DNA of 64,000 nt from an uncultured Naasia sp. (GTDB lineage: Bacteria; Actinomycetota; Actinomycetes; Actinomycetales; Microbacteriaceae), in the NCBI GenBank assembly GCA_913778905.1, contig CAJYYA010000016.1:356296-420295 (forward strand), in the 5' to 3' direction. This document shows, in pieces, positions 8,321 to 17,653 of this stretch (positions within the stretch are counted from its first letter, which is position 1; the number at the start of each line of letters is the position of its first letter). Both the position numbers and the translations under genes were made by a program. Under the pieces are notes generated by a model. That model did not search any database. It had not been told where the DNA came from and saw only the letters and a list, made by a program, of their open reading frames with translations.

Positions 8321-11215
8321 ATGAACTCAATGAAGAGACCGACGCGAGGGCTGCTGGCCGGCATGCTCGCCCTCACCCTCGCGTCCGGCGGAACCGCGCT
8401 CGTCACCCAGACCGCGTCCGCCGCTCCTGCCGTCGATCTGGCGGCCTGCCCCTGGATGGACACCACCCTCACGGCCGACGAGCGCGCCGATCTACTCCTC
8501 GACGCGAGTTCGCTCGGCCAGACCTACCGCTGGCTCAACGAGCAGGCCGCGAACACGCCCCAGCAGACGACCTTCTCCGGCGTGACCTACCCGGCCCAGG
8601 TCGACTGCACGCCCACCATCGTCTACACCGACGGCCCCGACGGAGTCCGCTTCACGACCGGCGTCACCGCCTTCCCCGCGCAGATCGCGCTCGCGTCGAC
8701 CTGGGATTCCGATCTGGCCTTCGACAAGGGCGCCGCGCAGGCCGCCGAGGCGTGGGACAAGGGCAAGGCCGGCGTCCTCGGCCCCGGCATCGCGAGCGGG
8801 CGCACGCCGCTGTCGGGTCGCACCTCCGAGTACCTCGGCGAGGATCCGCTGCTCATGGGCAAGCTGGGGGCGGCCAACACCCGCGGCCTGCGGGAGGGCG
8901 ACCCCGACAAGCCGACCATGGCGGTGCTCAAGCACTATGTCGCGAACGAGCAGGAGACCTCCCGGTCGACCAGCTCGTCCAACATGGACGAGCGGACTCT
9001 CCGCGAGACGTACGACCTGCCGTTCGAGATCCTCATCGACGAGACCGAGCCAGCGGGCGTCATGTGCTCGTACAACCAGATCAACGGGGTGTACGGCTGC
9101 GAGAACCCGCTGCTCACGACCAACCTGCGGGGTCTGATGGGCTTCGACGGATATGTGGTGTCCGACTTCGGAGCGGTGCACAGCACGGCGGAGGCCCTCA
9201 ACGCCGGGCTCGATCAGGAGCTGAACCGCCCGATCTACTACACGCCGGCTCGCCTGGACGCCGCTCTCGCCGACGGGTCCATCACGCGCGACACGGTCGA
9301 CACGGCCGCCTTCAAGGTCGTCTCGTCCTACATCCGCGCGGGACTCTTCGACAAGCCGGCACCGACGACACCCGTCGCGGACGCCTCGACCGCCGAGCAC
9401 AAGGCGCTCGCCCGCACGATCGCCGAGGAGGGCTCCGTCCTCCTCAAGAACGACGGCCTCCTCCCCCTGGACCCGGCGGCCGGTGACACCATCGCCCTCA
9501 TCGGCCCGACCGTGTCGACCACTCCCACGGGTGGAGTGAGCGCCACGTCGATCTGCAGCATGGCGTGGCCGTTCGGCAACCCCAACACCCTGACCTGCGA
9601 GGACGTCGTCGCGCCGGACGTCGCGTTCGCCGCTCGGGCCGCCCAGTCCGGGGCGACGATCGTCGTCGACAACGGCTCCGACCCCGCGGCCGCCGCCGCG
9701 ACGGCAGCAGCGGCCGATGTCGCCATCGTGTTCGGCTACTACCGCTCCGGCGAGTTCAACGACATCCCGAGCCTCGACCTGGCGAACGGCGGCGACGCTC
9801 TCATCCAGGCGGTGGCCGCCGCCAACCCCAACACCGCGGTCGTCCTCGAGACGGGTAGCGCGGCAGCGATGCCGTGGCTCGACGAGGTCGGCGGAGTCCT
9901 GCAGGCCTGGTACCCGGGCGAGCAGCAGGGCCCGGCTCTCGCGGCGCTGCTCTGGGGGGACACCAACCCGTCGGGCAAGCTGCCGATGACGTTCCCCAAG
10001 TCGCTGGCCGACACCCCTACCCCCACGGCCGCCCAGTACCCGGGCATCGTCGACGGTGACGGGATCCGCCAGGTCGACTACAGCGAAGGCAAGGCGATCG
10101 GTCACAAGTGGTACGACGAACAGGGCATCGATCCGCTGTTCGAGTTCGGCCACGGCCTGTCCTACACCAGCTTCGACTACTCGGATCTCGAGCTCTCGAC
10201 CGCCCTGGTCAACGGCCGGGTCGTGACGACCGCGACGTTCACCGTGACCAACACGGGTGACGTCGCGGGCACCGAGACCCCGCAGGTCTACCTGACCATG
10301 CCGGAGTCGGCCGACGAGCCGGGCAAGCGCCTGGTCGGTTACGACCGGGTCACCCTCGAGCCGGGTGCCTCGCAACGCGTGACGGTCGAGGTCTCCTCGT
10401 CCGCCGCCGACCAGCCGTTCTCGGTCTGGGACGTCGACGCGGACGAGTGGCGGATCGTGGACGGCGAGTACACCGTCCAGGTCGGAACGTCGTCGCGCCA
10501 GCTGCCCCTGTCGGGTGCCGCCGTGGTGGACACCGCCGGCATCGCCCCCACCGTGACCGCCGCCGTCTCGCCGGCGACGCCCGACGGCGACGCCGGCTGG
10601 TACGTCTCCCCCGTCACCGTGACGGCCACGGCGACGGACGACGTCGATCCGGCGCCGGTCGTCGAGACGTCCCTCGACGGCGCCGACTGGGTCGCCGGAG
10701 CCACGGTGACAATCGACACCGACGGGGACCACACCCTGCGTGTCCGTGCTCGCGACGCCGCGGGGAACACATCCGTCGAGACCGCTCTCGACCTGCCGAT
10801 CGACCGGACGACGCCTGAGGTCGCAGCGACTGCGGATCGCGAGGCCCGCACGATCGTCCTGAACGCGACCGACGCGACGTCGGGTGTCGCGTCGATCGAG
10901 TGGGCGCGCGCGGGCGGATCACCGCAGTGGCAGTCCTACTCGGGCCCCCTGACGGTGGCGACCGCGGGTGAGCGGATCGTGTTCCGCTCGACCGATGCGG
11001 CCGGCAACGTGAGTGCGGTCGCTGAGTTCGACTACGCCGCGGACGCGCCCGTCGCGCCCACTGGACCGGGCGCCGGCACCAGCACCGGCAACTCGGGAGA
11101 TCTGGCATCCACGGGAGTCGACGCCAATGCGATCGGCGCCCTGGCACTCGGGCTACTGGCGGCCGGGGTGATCACCGGCCTCGTGCGTCGTCGTCGCCGC
11201 GGAGCCGCGATGTGA
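8321..11215 (+). CDS. Secreted GH3 beta-glycosidase with LAXTG cell-wall sorting signal
   Basis: 964 residues. A signal peptide ends near residue 34 (QTASA|APAV). The GH3 N-terminal barrel carries the nucleophile motif VVSDFGA with Asp282; the GH3 C-terminal domain and a fibronectin-like domain follow (about 365-725), then Ig-like repeats around 730-915. The C-terminus has LASTG at 928-932, a hydrophobic stretch and RRRRR, a sorting signal of the LAXTG kind associated with class E sortases. It should therefore work at the cell surface. The exact sugar (glucose, xylose or other) cannot be read from the sequence. It is the only clearly exported enzyme of the locus and may trim plant glycosides before import. 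Confidence 0.88.
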   Translation: MNSMKRPTRGLLAGMLALTLASGGTALVTQTASAAPAVDLAACPWMDTTLTADERADLLLDASSLGQTYRWLNEQAANTPQQTTFSGVTYPAQVDCTPTIVYTDGPDGVRFTTGVTAFPAQIALASTWDSDLAFDKGAAQAAEAWDKGKAGVLGPGIASGRTPLSGRTSEYLGEDPLLMGKLGAANTRGLREGDPDKPTMAVLKHYVANEQETSRSTSSSNMDERTLRETYDLPFEILIDETEPAGVMCSYNQINGVYGCENPLLTTNLRGLMGFDGYVVSDFGAVHSTAEALNAGLDQELNRPIYYTPARLDAALADGSITRDTVDTAAFKVVSSYIRAGLFDKPAPTTPVADASTAEHKALARTIAEEGSVLLKNDGLLPLDPAAGDTIALIGPTVSTTPTGGVSATSICSMAWPFGNPNTLTCEDVVAPDVAFAARAAQSGATIVVDNGSDPAAAAATAAAADVAIVFGYYRSGEFNDIPSLDLANGGDALIQAVAAANPNTAVVLETGSAAAMPWLDEVGGVLQAWYPGEQQGPALAALLWGDTNPSGKLPMTFPKSLADTPTPTAAQYPGIVDGDGIRQVDYSEGKAIGHKWYDEQGIDPLFEFGHGLSYTSFDYSDLELSTALVNGRVVTTATFTVTNTGDVAGTETPQVYLTMPESADEPGKRLVGYDRVTLEPGASQRVTVEVSSSAADQPFSVWDVDADEWRIVDGEYTVQVGTSSRQLPLSGAAVVDTAGIAPTVTAAVSPATPDGDAGWYVSPVTVTATATDDVDPAPVVETSLDGADWVAGATVTIDTDGDHTLRVRARDAAGNTSVETALDLPIDRTTPEVAATADREARTIVLNATDATSGVASIEWARAGGSPQWQSYSGPLTVATAGERIVFRSTDAAGNVSAVAEFDYAADAPVAPTGPGAGTSTGNSGDLASTGVDANAIGALALGLLAAGVITGLVRRRRRGAAM

Positions 11216-11255
11216 TCCGTCGCGGGACGGACCTGGATTGTCCCGCCTTATGAAC

Positions 11256-11292
11256 AGGAGCGGGCTCTCTCATCGCGAGGGAGCCCGCTCCT
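11256..11292 (+). terminator. Hairpin terminator after the GH3 gene
   Basis: A 12-bp perfect stem (AGGAGCGGGCTC at 11256-11267 with its complement at 11281-11292) that can be extended inward by a few pairs. It isolates the GH3 gene from the rha transcript. No long T-run follows, as is usual in high-GC genomes. Confidence 0.75.
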
Positions 11293-11323
11293 CGTCATCA
11301 CAGGGAAGGCGGGAGCGCGTGAC

Positions 11324-11349
11324 TAGACTCTCGGTCTGAATCGATTCAG
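11324..11349 (+). promoter_or_regulatory. -10 box and LacI-type operator of rhaM
   Basis: A -10-like TAGACT (11324-11329) is followed six bases later by the perfect 14-bp palindrome CTGAATCGATTCAG (11336-11349), again over the predicted start point. It differs from the rhamnoside operators symmetrically at positions 1/14 and 6/9, pointing to a second LacI protein, presumably the one encoded at 11800. Confidence 0.65.
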
Positions 11350-11388
11350 TACTCGATCGGTTCATGCAATGACGCAGAGGAGACCCCC

Positions 11389-11742
11389 ATGGCCGAGACC
11401 GCCCCCGCCGACCGCGCGTGTTTCCTCCTCCGGGTGCGACCCGAGCTGATGGGCGAATACGTCGAGCGGCACCGAGCGGTCTGGCCGGAGATGCTCAAGG
11501 CCCTCGAGGAGACCGGATGGCGTAACTACTCGCTATTCCTCGGCGAGGACGGGCTCCTCGTCGGCTACGTCGAGTGCGACGACTTCCTGGCCGTGCAGGA
11601 GCGAATGAACGCTCATCCGATCAACGAACGCTGGCAGACCGAGATGGCGCCGTTCTTCACAGCCGACGCGTCGACACCGCTCAGCGGTCTTCTTCGACTC
11701 CGCGAGGTGTTCAATCTCGAAGACCAACTCGCCCGTCTGTGA
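11389..11742 (+). CDS. rhaM: L-rhamnose mutarotase
   Basis: 117 residues, the usual length of the family. It has the characteristic N-terminal block EYVERHRAVWPEMLKALEETGWRNYS (split here as RPELMGEYVERH and VWPEML) with the conserved His and Trp, and a central LVGYVE strand. It interconverts alpha- and beta-L-rhamnose so that the isomerase receives its preferred anomer, and acts in the cytoplasm. It lies directly behind a LacI-type operator and 57 bases before a LacI regulator gene, so the two probably form one autoregulated transcript. Confidence 0.9.
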   Translation: MAETAPADRACFLLRVRPELMGEYVERHRAVWPEMLKALEETGWRNYSLFLGEDGLLVGYVECDDFLAVQERMNAHPINERWQTEMAPFFTADASTPLSGLLRLREVFNLEDQLARL

Positions 11743-11799
11743 TGGACGGCCTGCCATGATCGGCGGGAGGCGTATCGCGCCCCTTCGGAGAGGAGCCCT

Positions 11800-12822
11800 A
11801 TGAGCGTGGCGAGCATCCGGGATGTTGCGGCCGCGGCCGGCGTCTCGGTCGGCACGGTCTCCAACGTGCTCAATCGCCCGCAGTCCGTGCCCGAGAAGAC
11901 GTTCGCCCGGGTGCAGGACGCGATTCGCGAGCTGGGGTACGTCCGCAACGATGCGGCCCGTCAACTCCGCGCCGGCCGGAGCACGACCGTGGGCCTCATC
12001 GTGCTCGACGCCCGCAACCCCTTCTTCACCGACGTGGCTCGCGGCTCCGAGGACGAGGCGTCGTCGCACGGTGTCAGTGTCATCCTCGGTAACAGCGACG
12101 AGAGCGCGACAAGGGAGGCGCGCTATCTCGACCTCTTCGAGGAACAGCGGGTCCGGGGAGTGCTCATCTCCCCGCTCGGCGAGGACGAGGAGCGCCTGCA
12201 GCGGTTGCGCGCGAACGGCACGCCCGTCGTGCTCGTCGACCGGTCGAGCGTCGACACCAAGCTCAGCTCGGTCGCCGTCGACGACGTCGCGGGCGGTCGG
12301 ATCGCTGTCGAACACCTCATCGAGGTGGGTCGCCGCCGGATCGCCTTCGTCGGCGGGCCGGTCACGATCCGCCAGGTCTCCGACCGACTGCACGGCGCCC
12401 GCGAGGTCGTCGCCGAGAACCCCGGGGTCGACCTGGAGGTCATCGAGACCACGGCCTTGACAGTGCTGGAGGGGCGCCGGGTGGGACACGGCCTCCTCGA
12501 GAAGTCCCCCGCCGAGCGCCCCGACGCCATCTTCGCCGCGAACGACCTGGTCGCCTTCGGGCTGCTTCAGGGCCTCATGATGATCGGCTCTCTCAAGGTC
12601 CCTCAGGACATCGCCCTCATCGGATACGACGACATCGACTTTGCGTCGGCCGCGGTCGTGCCTCTCAGCTCGGTGCGCCAGCCGAGTCAGGAGATCGGCA
12701 GCTCGGCCCTGCGGATTCTGCTCGAGGAGGCCGACGACGCGGATCTCCCGCCGCGGCGGATCGTCTTCACACCCGAGCTCATCGCCCGCGCTTCGACCAC
12801 CGGGGCCGACCACCCGGCCTGA
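11800..12822 (+). CDS. rhaR: LacI-family regulator of L-rhamnose catabolism
   Basis: 340 residues: helix-turn-helix at the N-terminus (SIRDVAAAAGVSVGTVSNVLN), hinge helix (NDAARQLRAGRSTTVG) and a sugar-binding effector domain. It is a paralogue of the regulator at 7137 but differs in the recognition helix (VSVGTVSNVL against VAIGTVSNAL). It lies between rhaM and rhaI, and palindromes of the form TGAATCGATTCA precede rhaM and, imperfectly, rhaI, so it is the likely local repressor. LacI-type regulators for rhamnose genes are known in Actinobacteria; the symbol is given on that basis and on context, not on an AraC-type RhaR relation. Confidence 0.8.
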   Translation: MSVASIRDVAAAAGVSVGTVSNVLNRPQSVPEKTFARVQDAIRELGYVRNDAARQLRAGRSTTVGLIVLDARNPFFTDVARGSEDEASSHGVSVILGNSDESATREARYLDLFEEQRVRGVLISPLGEDEERLQRLRANGTPVVLVDRSSVDTKLSSVAVDDVAGGRIAVEHLIEVGRRRIAFVGGPVTIRQVSDRLHGAREVVAENPGVDLEVIETTALTVLEGRRVGHGLLEKSPAERPDAIFAANDLVAFGLLQGLMMIGSLKVPQDIALIGYDDIDFASAAVVPLSSVRQPSQEIGSSALRILLEEADDADLPPRRIVFTPELIARASTTGADHPA

Positions 12823-12899
12823 GCGCCTCCGGCTCGCAAGACGCCGATCGAGATCGGAGGGTGCATTCCCCTCGATCCCCTGCTACCGTCACCTCATAA

Positions 12900-12913
12900 C
12901 TGAAACGATTCAT
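12900..12913. promoter_or_regulatory. Imperfect LacI-type operator upstream of rhaI
   Basis: CTGAAACGATTCAT matches the palindrome before rhaM (CTGAATCGATTCAG) at 12 of 14 positions and keeps the central CG. It lies 37 bases before the rhaI start. A TACCGT box at 12884-12889 could be the -10. Confidence 0.6.
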
Positions 12914-12949
12914 TTGCTGGATTGTCGACCGACCGGAAAGACCACTTCA

Positions 12950-14113
12950 ATGACGAATCTCGCTCCCGTCGCCGCGCAGCTTGAGGCGCAGGCCATCGAG
13001 CTGCCCTCCTGGGCCTTCGGAAACTCCGGCACCCGCTTCAAGGTGTTCGGCACGCCCGGCACCCCGCGCGACCCGTTCGAGAAGATCTCGGACGCCGCGC
13101 AGGTGCACAAGCACACCGGCCTCGCGCCCACCGTGGCCCTGCACATCCCGTGGGACCTCGTCGACGACTACAGCGCACTCCGCGCTCACGCCGAGAACGA
13201 GGGCGTCTCTCTCGGAACGGTGAACTCGAACACCTTCCAGGACGACGCCTACAAGTTCGGCAGCCTGACCCACGTCGACGCGGCCGTGCGCCGCAAGGCG
13301 ATCGACCACCACTTCGCCTGCATCGACGTCATGGACGAGACCGGATCTCGGGATCTCAAGATCTGGCTCGCCGACGGAACCAACTACCCGGGCCAGGGCG
13401 ACATGCGCGGCCGACAGGACCGTTTGTCCGAGTCGCTGAGCGAGATCTACGCCCGCCTCGGCGACGAGCAGCGCATGGTGCTCGAATACAAGTTCTTCGA
13501 GCCCGCGTTCTATCACACCGACGTTCCCGACTGGGGAACCTCCTACGCCCAGGTCGTCGCGCTCGGTGACAAGGCCTCGGTCTGCCTCGACACCGGTCAC
13601 CACGCCCCCGGTACGAACATCGAGTTCATCGTGATGCAGCTGCTCCGCCTCGGGAAGCTCGGCTCGTTCGACTTCAACTCGCGCTTCTACGCCGACGACG
13701 ACCTCATCGTGGGCGCCGCGGATCCGTTCCAGCTCTTCCGCATCCTCTTCGAGGTCGTCCGCGGCGGTGGCCTGAACAACCCCGACGTCGCCTTCATGCT
13801 CGACCAGTGCCACAACGTCGAGGACAAGATCCCCGGCCAGATCCGCAGCGTGCTGAACGTGCAGGAGATGACGGCGCGCGCCCTGCTCGTGGACCGTGAG
13901 GCGCTCGACGCCGCGCAAGCCGCCGGTGACGTGCTCGCCGCCAACGCGATCCTCATGGACGGCTTCTACACGGACGTCCGCCCCGCCCTCGCCGAGTGGC
14001 GTGAGTCGCGCGGCCTGCCCGCGGATCCGATGGCCGCCTACGCCGCCTCGGGCTACCAGACGACCATCGCCGAGAGCCGCGTCGGCGGCGTCCAGGCGGG
14101 GTGGGGAGCGTAA
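12950..14113 (+). CDS. rhaI: L-rhamnose isomerase
   Basis: 387 residues from the ATG at 12950, which follows GGAAAG; the open frame extends further upstream, but that part overlaps the rhaR gene. The sequence is of the RhaI type (xylose-isomerase-like TIM barrel, distinct from the enterobacterial RhaA): recognisable blocks are FGNSGTRFKVFGTPG, HIPWDLVDD, LEYKFFEPAFYHTDVPDWG, CLDTGHHAPGTNIEF and FDFNSRFYADDDL, which include the metal-binding Glu, Asp and His residues. It converts L-rhamnose to L-rhamnulose. It is the first of three genes spaced by 58 and 14 bases (rhaI-rhaEW-rhaB) that give the complete kinase/aldolase route. Confidence 0.92.
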   Translation: MTNLAPVAAQLEAQAIELPSWAFGNSGTRFKVFGTPGTPRDPFEKISDAAQVHKHTGLAPTVALHIPWDLVDDYSALRAHAENEGVSLGTVNSNTFQDDAYKFGSLTHVDAAVRRKAIDHHFACIDVMDETGSRDLKIWLADGTNYPGQGDMRGRQDRLSESLSEIYARLGDEQRMVLEYKFFEPAFYHTDVPDWGTSYAQVVALGDKASVCLDTGHHAPGTNIEFIVMQLLRLGKLGSFDFNSRFYADDDLIVGAADPFQLFRILFEVVRGGGLNNPDVAFMLDQCHNVEDKIPGQIRSVLNVQEMTARALLVDREALDAAQAAGDVLAANAILMDGFYTDVRPALAEWRESRGLPADPMAAYAASGYQTTIAESRVGGVQAGWGA

Positions 14114-14171
14114 GGCAGCGCCTGTCGACTCCCTCACCTTGACACTTCTCACTCGCACTGGAGACATCAGC

Positions 14172-16208
14172 ATGACCAACCCGACCGTCGAGGCGCTCAT
14201 CGGCCGCTCGAACCGACTCGGATCCGACCCGCGCATCACCAACTACGCGGGCGGCAACACCTCGGCGAAGGGCGTCGACACCGACCCCGTGACGGGCGAG
14301 GAGGTCGAGCTCCTCTGGGTCAAGGGCTCGGGCGGTGACCTCGGCACGCTGAAGGAGCAGGGCCTCGCGGTGCTGCGCCTCGACCGTCTGCTCGCGATGA
14401 AGAAGGTGTACCCGGGTGTCGAGCGCGAGGACGAGATGGTCGCGGCCTTCGACTTCGCCCTGCACGGCAAGGGTGGCGCCGCTCCGTCGATCGACACGGC
14501 CATGCACGGTCTCGTCGACGCGGCGCACGTCGATCACCTGCACCCCGACTCGGGTATCGCGATTGCGACGGCCGCCGACGGTGAGAAGCTCACGGCCGAG
14601 ATCTTCGGCGGCAAGGTGGTGTGGGTCGACTGGCGTCGCCCCGGCTTCCAGCTCGGTCTCGACATCGCCGCGGTCAAGGAGGAGAACCCCGAGGCGATCG
14701 GCGTCATCCTGGGCGGCCACGGCATCTCCGCCTGGGGCGACACGAGCGACGAGGCCGAGGCCAACTCGCGCTGGATCATCGACACCGCCGAGGCGTACAT
14801 CGCCTCGAACGGGCGGACGGATCCCTTCGGCGCGCTGCTGGACGGCTACGGTCCCCTCGAAGCGGACGAGCGTCGCGCCCGTGCCGCCGCCCTCGCACCC
14901 ACGATCCGCGGTCTCGCCTCGCACGATCGGCCCATGGTCGGTCACTTCACCGACGACGAGCGCGTTCTCGACTTCCTCGCCCGCGCCGAGCACCCGCGTC
15001 TCGCCGCCCTGGGCACGAGCTGCCCCGATCACTTCCTGCGCACCAAGGTCAAGCCGATGGTGCTCGACCTGCCCACGTCGGCGACCCTCGACGAGCAGGT
15101 CGCGCGCCTGACCGAGCTGCACGAGGCCTACCGCGCCGACTACCAGGCCTACTACGACGCTCACGCGACGGCGGAGTCTCCCGCCATCCGCGGCGCGGAC
15201 CCGCTCATCGTGCTCGTGCCCGGCGTCGGCATGTTCAGCTACGGCGCGAACAAGCAGACCGCCCGTGTCGCGGGTGAGTTCTACCTCAACGCGATCAACG
15301 TGATGCGCGGCGCCGAGGCGCTCTCGACCTACTCCCCCATCTCGGACGAGGAGAAGTTCCGCATCGAGTACTGGGCGCTCGAAGAGGCCAAGCTCCAGCG
15401 GATGCCGAAGCCGAAGTCGCACGCCACCCGCATCGCGCTCGTCACCGGCGCCGCGTCCGGCATCGGCAAGGCCATCGCGACGCGTCTCGCGGCGGAAGGC
15501 GCCTGCGTCGTCATCGCCGATCTCGACCTCGCGAAGGCGCAGGCGGCCGCAGCCGAGCTCGGTGGCACGGACGTCGCCATCGGCGTGCAGGCCAACGTCA
15601 CGGATGCCGCCCAGGTGCGCGCCGCGATCGACGAGGCCGTGCTGGCCTTCGGCGGTCTCGACCTCGTCGTCAACAACGCGGGTCTGTCGCTCTCGAAGTC
15701 GCTCCTCGACACCACCGAAGCCGACTGGGATCTGCAGCACGACGTGATGGCGAAGGGCTCGTTCCTCGTCTCGCAGGCCGCGGCCCGGGTGCTCATCGCC
15801 CAGCGTCTCGGCGGCGACGTCATCTACATCTCGTCGAAGAACTCGGTCTTCGCGGGCCCGAACAACATCGCCTACTCGGCGACGAAGGCCGACCAGGCGC
15901 ACCAGGTGCGACTGCTCGCCGTCGAGCTCGGCGAGCACGGTGTGAAGGTCAACGGCATCAACCCCGACGGCGTCGTGCGCGGATCCGGCATCTTCGCGGG
16001 CGGCTGGGGGGCCAACCGCGCGAAGACCTATGGCATCGAGGAGGACGATCTGGGCAAGTTCTACGCGCAGCGCACGATCCTGAAGCGCGAGGTGCTGCCC
16101 GAGAACGTCGCCAACGCCGTGGCCGTGCTCACCGGTCCCGACCTCAGCCACACGACGGGCCTGCACATCCCCGTCGACGCGGGGGTCGCCGCGGCCTTCC
16201 TGCGCTGA
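14172..16208 (+). CDS. rhaEW: Bifunctional L-rhamnulose-1-phosphate aldolase / short-chain dehydrogenase
   Basis: 678 residues from the ATG at 14172, preceded by GGAGA. The N-terminal class II aldolase domain (about 1-410) has NYAGGNTSAKG and the metal-site motif HLHPDSG. The C-terminal SDR domain (from about 418) has the nucleotide motif TGAASGIG and the catalytic Tyr568/Lys572 (YSATK). In this family the aldolase splits rhamnulose-1-phosphate into dihydroxyacetone phosphate and L-lactaldehyde, and the SDR half acts on the lactaldehyde; for related fused proteins oxidation to L-lactate has been reported. A lactate dehydrogenase gene 5 kb downstream fits that outcome. Confidence 0.9.
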   Translation: MTNPTVEALIGRSNRLGSDPRITNYAGGNTSAKGVDTDPVTGEEVELLWVKGSGGDLGTLKEQGLAVLRLDRLLAMKKVYPGVEREDEMVAAFDFALHGKGGAAPSIDTAMHGLVDAAHVDHLHPDSGIAIATAADGEKLTAEIFGGKVVWVDWRRPGFQLGLDIAAVKEENPEAIGVILGGHGISAWGDTSDEAEANSRWIIDTAEAYIASNGRTDPFGALLDGYGPLEADERRARAAALAPTIRGLASHDRPMVGHFTDDERVLDFLARAEHPRLAALGTSCPDHFLRTKVKPMVLDLPTSATLDEQVARLTELHEAYRADYQAYYDAHATAESPAIRGADPLIVLVPGVGMFSYGANKQTARVAGEFYLNAINVMRGAEALSTYSPISDEEKFRIEYWALEEAKLQRMPKPKSHATRIALVTGAASGIGKAIATRLAAEGACVVIADLDLAKAQAAAAELGGTDVAIGVQANVTDAAQVRAAIDEAVLAFGGLDLVVNNAGLSLSKSLLDTTEADWDLQHDVMAKGSFLVSQAAARVLIAQRLGGDVIYISSKNSVFAGPNNIAYSATKADQAHQVRLLAVELGEHGVKVNGINPDGVVRGSGIFAGGWGANRAKTYGIEEDDLGKFYAQRTILKREVLPENVANAVAVLTGPDLSHTTGLHIPVDAGVAAAFLR

Positions 16209-16222
16209 TCGGCAGCCGATTC

Positions 16223-17650
16223 ATGTCCGAACCCCTCGACCTCGCCGCGATCGACCTCGGCGCGACGAGCGGTCGAGTCGTGCACGGGCGCGTCTCGCGC
16301 GACCGTCTCGACATCACCGATGTGGCGCGCTTCCCGAACGGGGCCCGCGAGGACGCTGCGGGCGCTCTGCGCTGGAACGTGTCGGGTCTGTTCGAGGCGG
16401 CTCTCTCCGGTCTCGAGGAGACGGTGCGGCGAGCGCCACGGCTCGCGGGCATCGGTGTCGACTCGTGGGCGGTCGATTACGGCCTGCTGCGGGACGGAAA
16501 GCTGCTCGAGGAGCCGTACTCCTATCGGGATCCGCGGACCGCCCGGGGGGTCGAGCTGGTGCATATCAAGCGCGATCACCAGGCGCTCTACCGGACCAAC
16601 GGACTGCAGTTCCTTCCCTTCAACTCGCTCTACCAGCTCGCTGTCGACGCGGAACGCGGCATCCTCGCACGCGCCGATCGTGCCCTGCTCGTACCGGACC
16701 TGCTGACGTTCTGGCTGACCGGCCGAGAGGTCGCGGAGTTCACGAACGCATCCAGCACGGGCCTGCTCGATCTCAGCGGCGAGACCCCGGAGTGGGACGG
16801 CTCATTGCTGGCCGAACTGGGCGTGGATCCTTCCCTCCTGGCACCGCTGGTCGGGCCGGGCGAGACGATCGGGCCCGTCACGGACGCCGTCGCTACCCGC
16901 GTCGGAGCGAAGCCGGATGTCATCGCGGTCGGATCGCACGACACTGCATCCGCTGTGGTCGCCGTGCCGGCCCGCACCGAACGCTTCGCGTACATCTCGA
17001 GCGGCACCTGGTCGCTCGTGGGCGTCGAGACGCCGGTCCCCGTCCTCACCGAGGAGAGCCGCCTCGCGGGCTTCACCAATGAGGGCGGTGTCGACGGCCG
17101 GACACGCTACCTGCACAACGTCATGGGTCTCTGGCTGCTCAGCGAGACCCTGCGCACCTGGGCGGAACGCGGCCGCACCCATGAGCTCGGCGCGCTGCTC
17201 GAGGCCGCGGCAGACGTCACCGGGCCCGTCGGGACCTTCGACGCCGACGACGCCTCGCTTCTGCCGCCCGGTGACATGCCCGCCCGGATCGAGGCGCTCC
17301 TGCGCGCCGGGGATCAACCCGTCCCGAGCACGCCGGCCGGCCTCGTGCGCTCGATCCTCGAGAGCCTCGCGCTCGCATACGCGCGGACTCTCCAGGCGGC
17401 TGCGCGCATCACCGGCGAGCAGCCCGAGGTCGTCCACATCGTCGGTGGCGGATCGCAGAACGCGCTGCTGTGCCAGCTGACCGCCGACCGCACCGGTCTT
17501 CCCGTTCTCGCCGGTCCCGTCGAGGCCACCGCCATGGGGAATCTCCTGGTGCAGGCGCGTTCGTTCGGCGCAGTGGGCGACACGCTCGATGAGCTACGCG
17601 ACCTCGTCGCGCGCACCCACCCGCCGAAGCTCTACCACCCGCGCGACTGA
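16223..17650 (+). CDS. rhaB: L-rhamnulokinase
   Basis: 475 residues, FGGY carbohydrate kinase family. The N-terminal ATPase-fold phosphate motif (IDLGATSGRVVHG), the substrate-region GIGVDSWAVDYGLL and QFLPFNSLYQL, and the C-terminal HIVGGGSQNALLCQLTAD motif are all present and the length is normal. It phosphorylates L-rhamnulose to L-rhamnulose-1-phosphate for the aldolase encoded 14 bases upstream. The gene ends three bases before the convergent kynureninase gene, with no visible terminator between them. Confidence 0.92.
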   Translation: MSEPLDLAAIDLGATSGRVVHGRVSRDRLDITDVARFPNGAREDAAGALRWNVSGLFEAALSGLEETVRRAPRLAGIGVDSWAVDYGLLRDGKLLEEPYSYRDPRTARGVELVHIKRDHQALYRTNGLQFLPFNSLYQLAVDAERGILARADRALLVPDLLTFWLTGREVAEFTNASSTGLLDLSGETPEWDGSLLAELGVDPSLLAPLVGPGETIGPVTDAVATRVGAKPDVIAVGSHDTASAVVAVPARTERFAYISSGTWSLVGVETPVPVLTEESRLAGFTNEGGVDGRTRYLHNVMGLWLLSETLRTWAERGRTHELGALLEAAADVTGPVGTFDADDASLLPPGDMPARIEALLRAGDQPVPSTPAGLVRSILESLALAYARTLQAAARITGEQPEVVHIVGGGSQNALLCQLTADRTGLPVLAGPVEATAMGNLLVQARSFGAVGDTLDELRDLVARTHPPKLYHPRD

Positions 17651-17653
17651 CGC

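Noticed and set aside
12641..14113. A 490-residue isomerase starting inside rhaR
   Set aside because: The first 100 residues are the wrong frame of rhaR; the ATG at 12950 gives the normal RhaI length and lies behind the operator.
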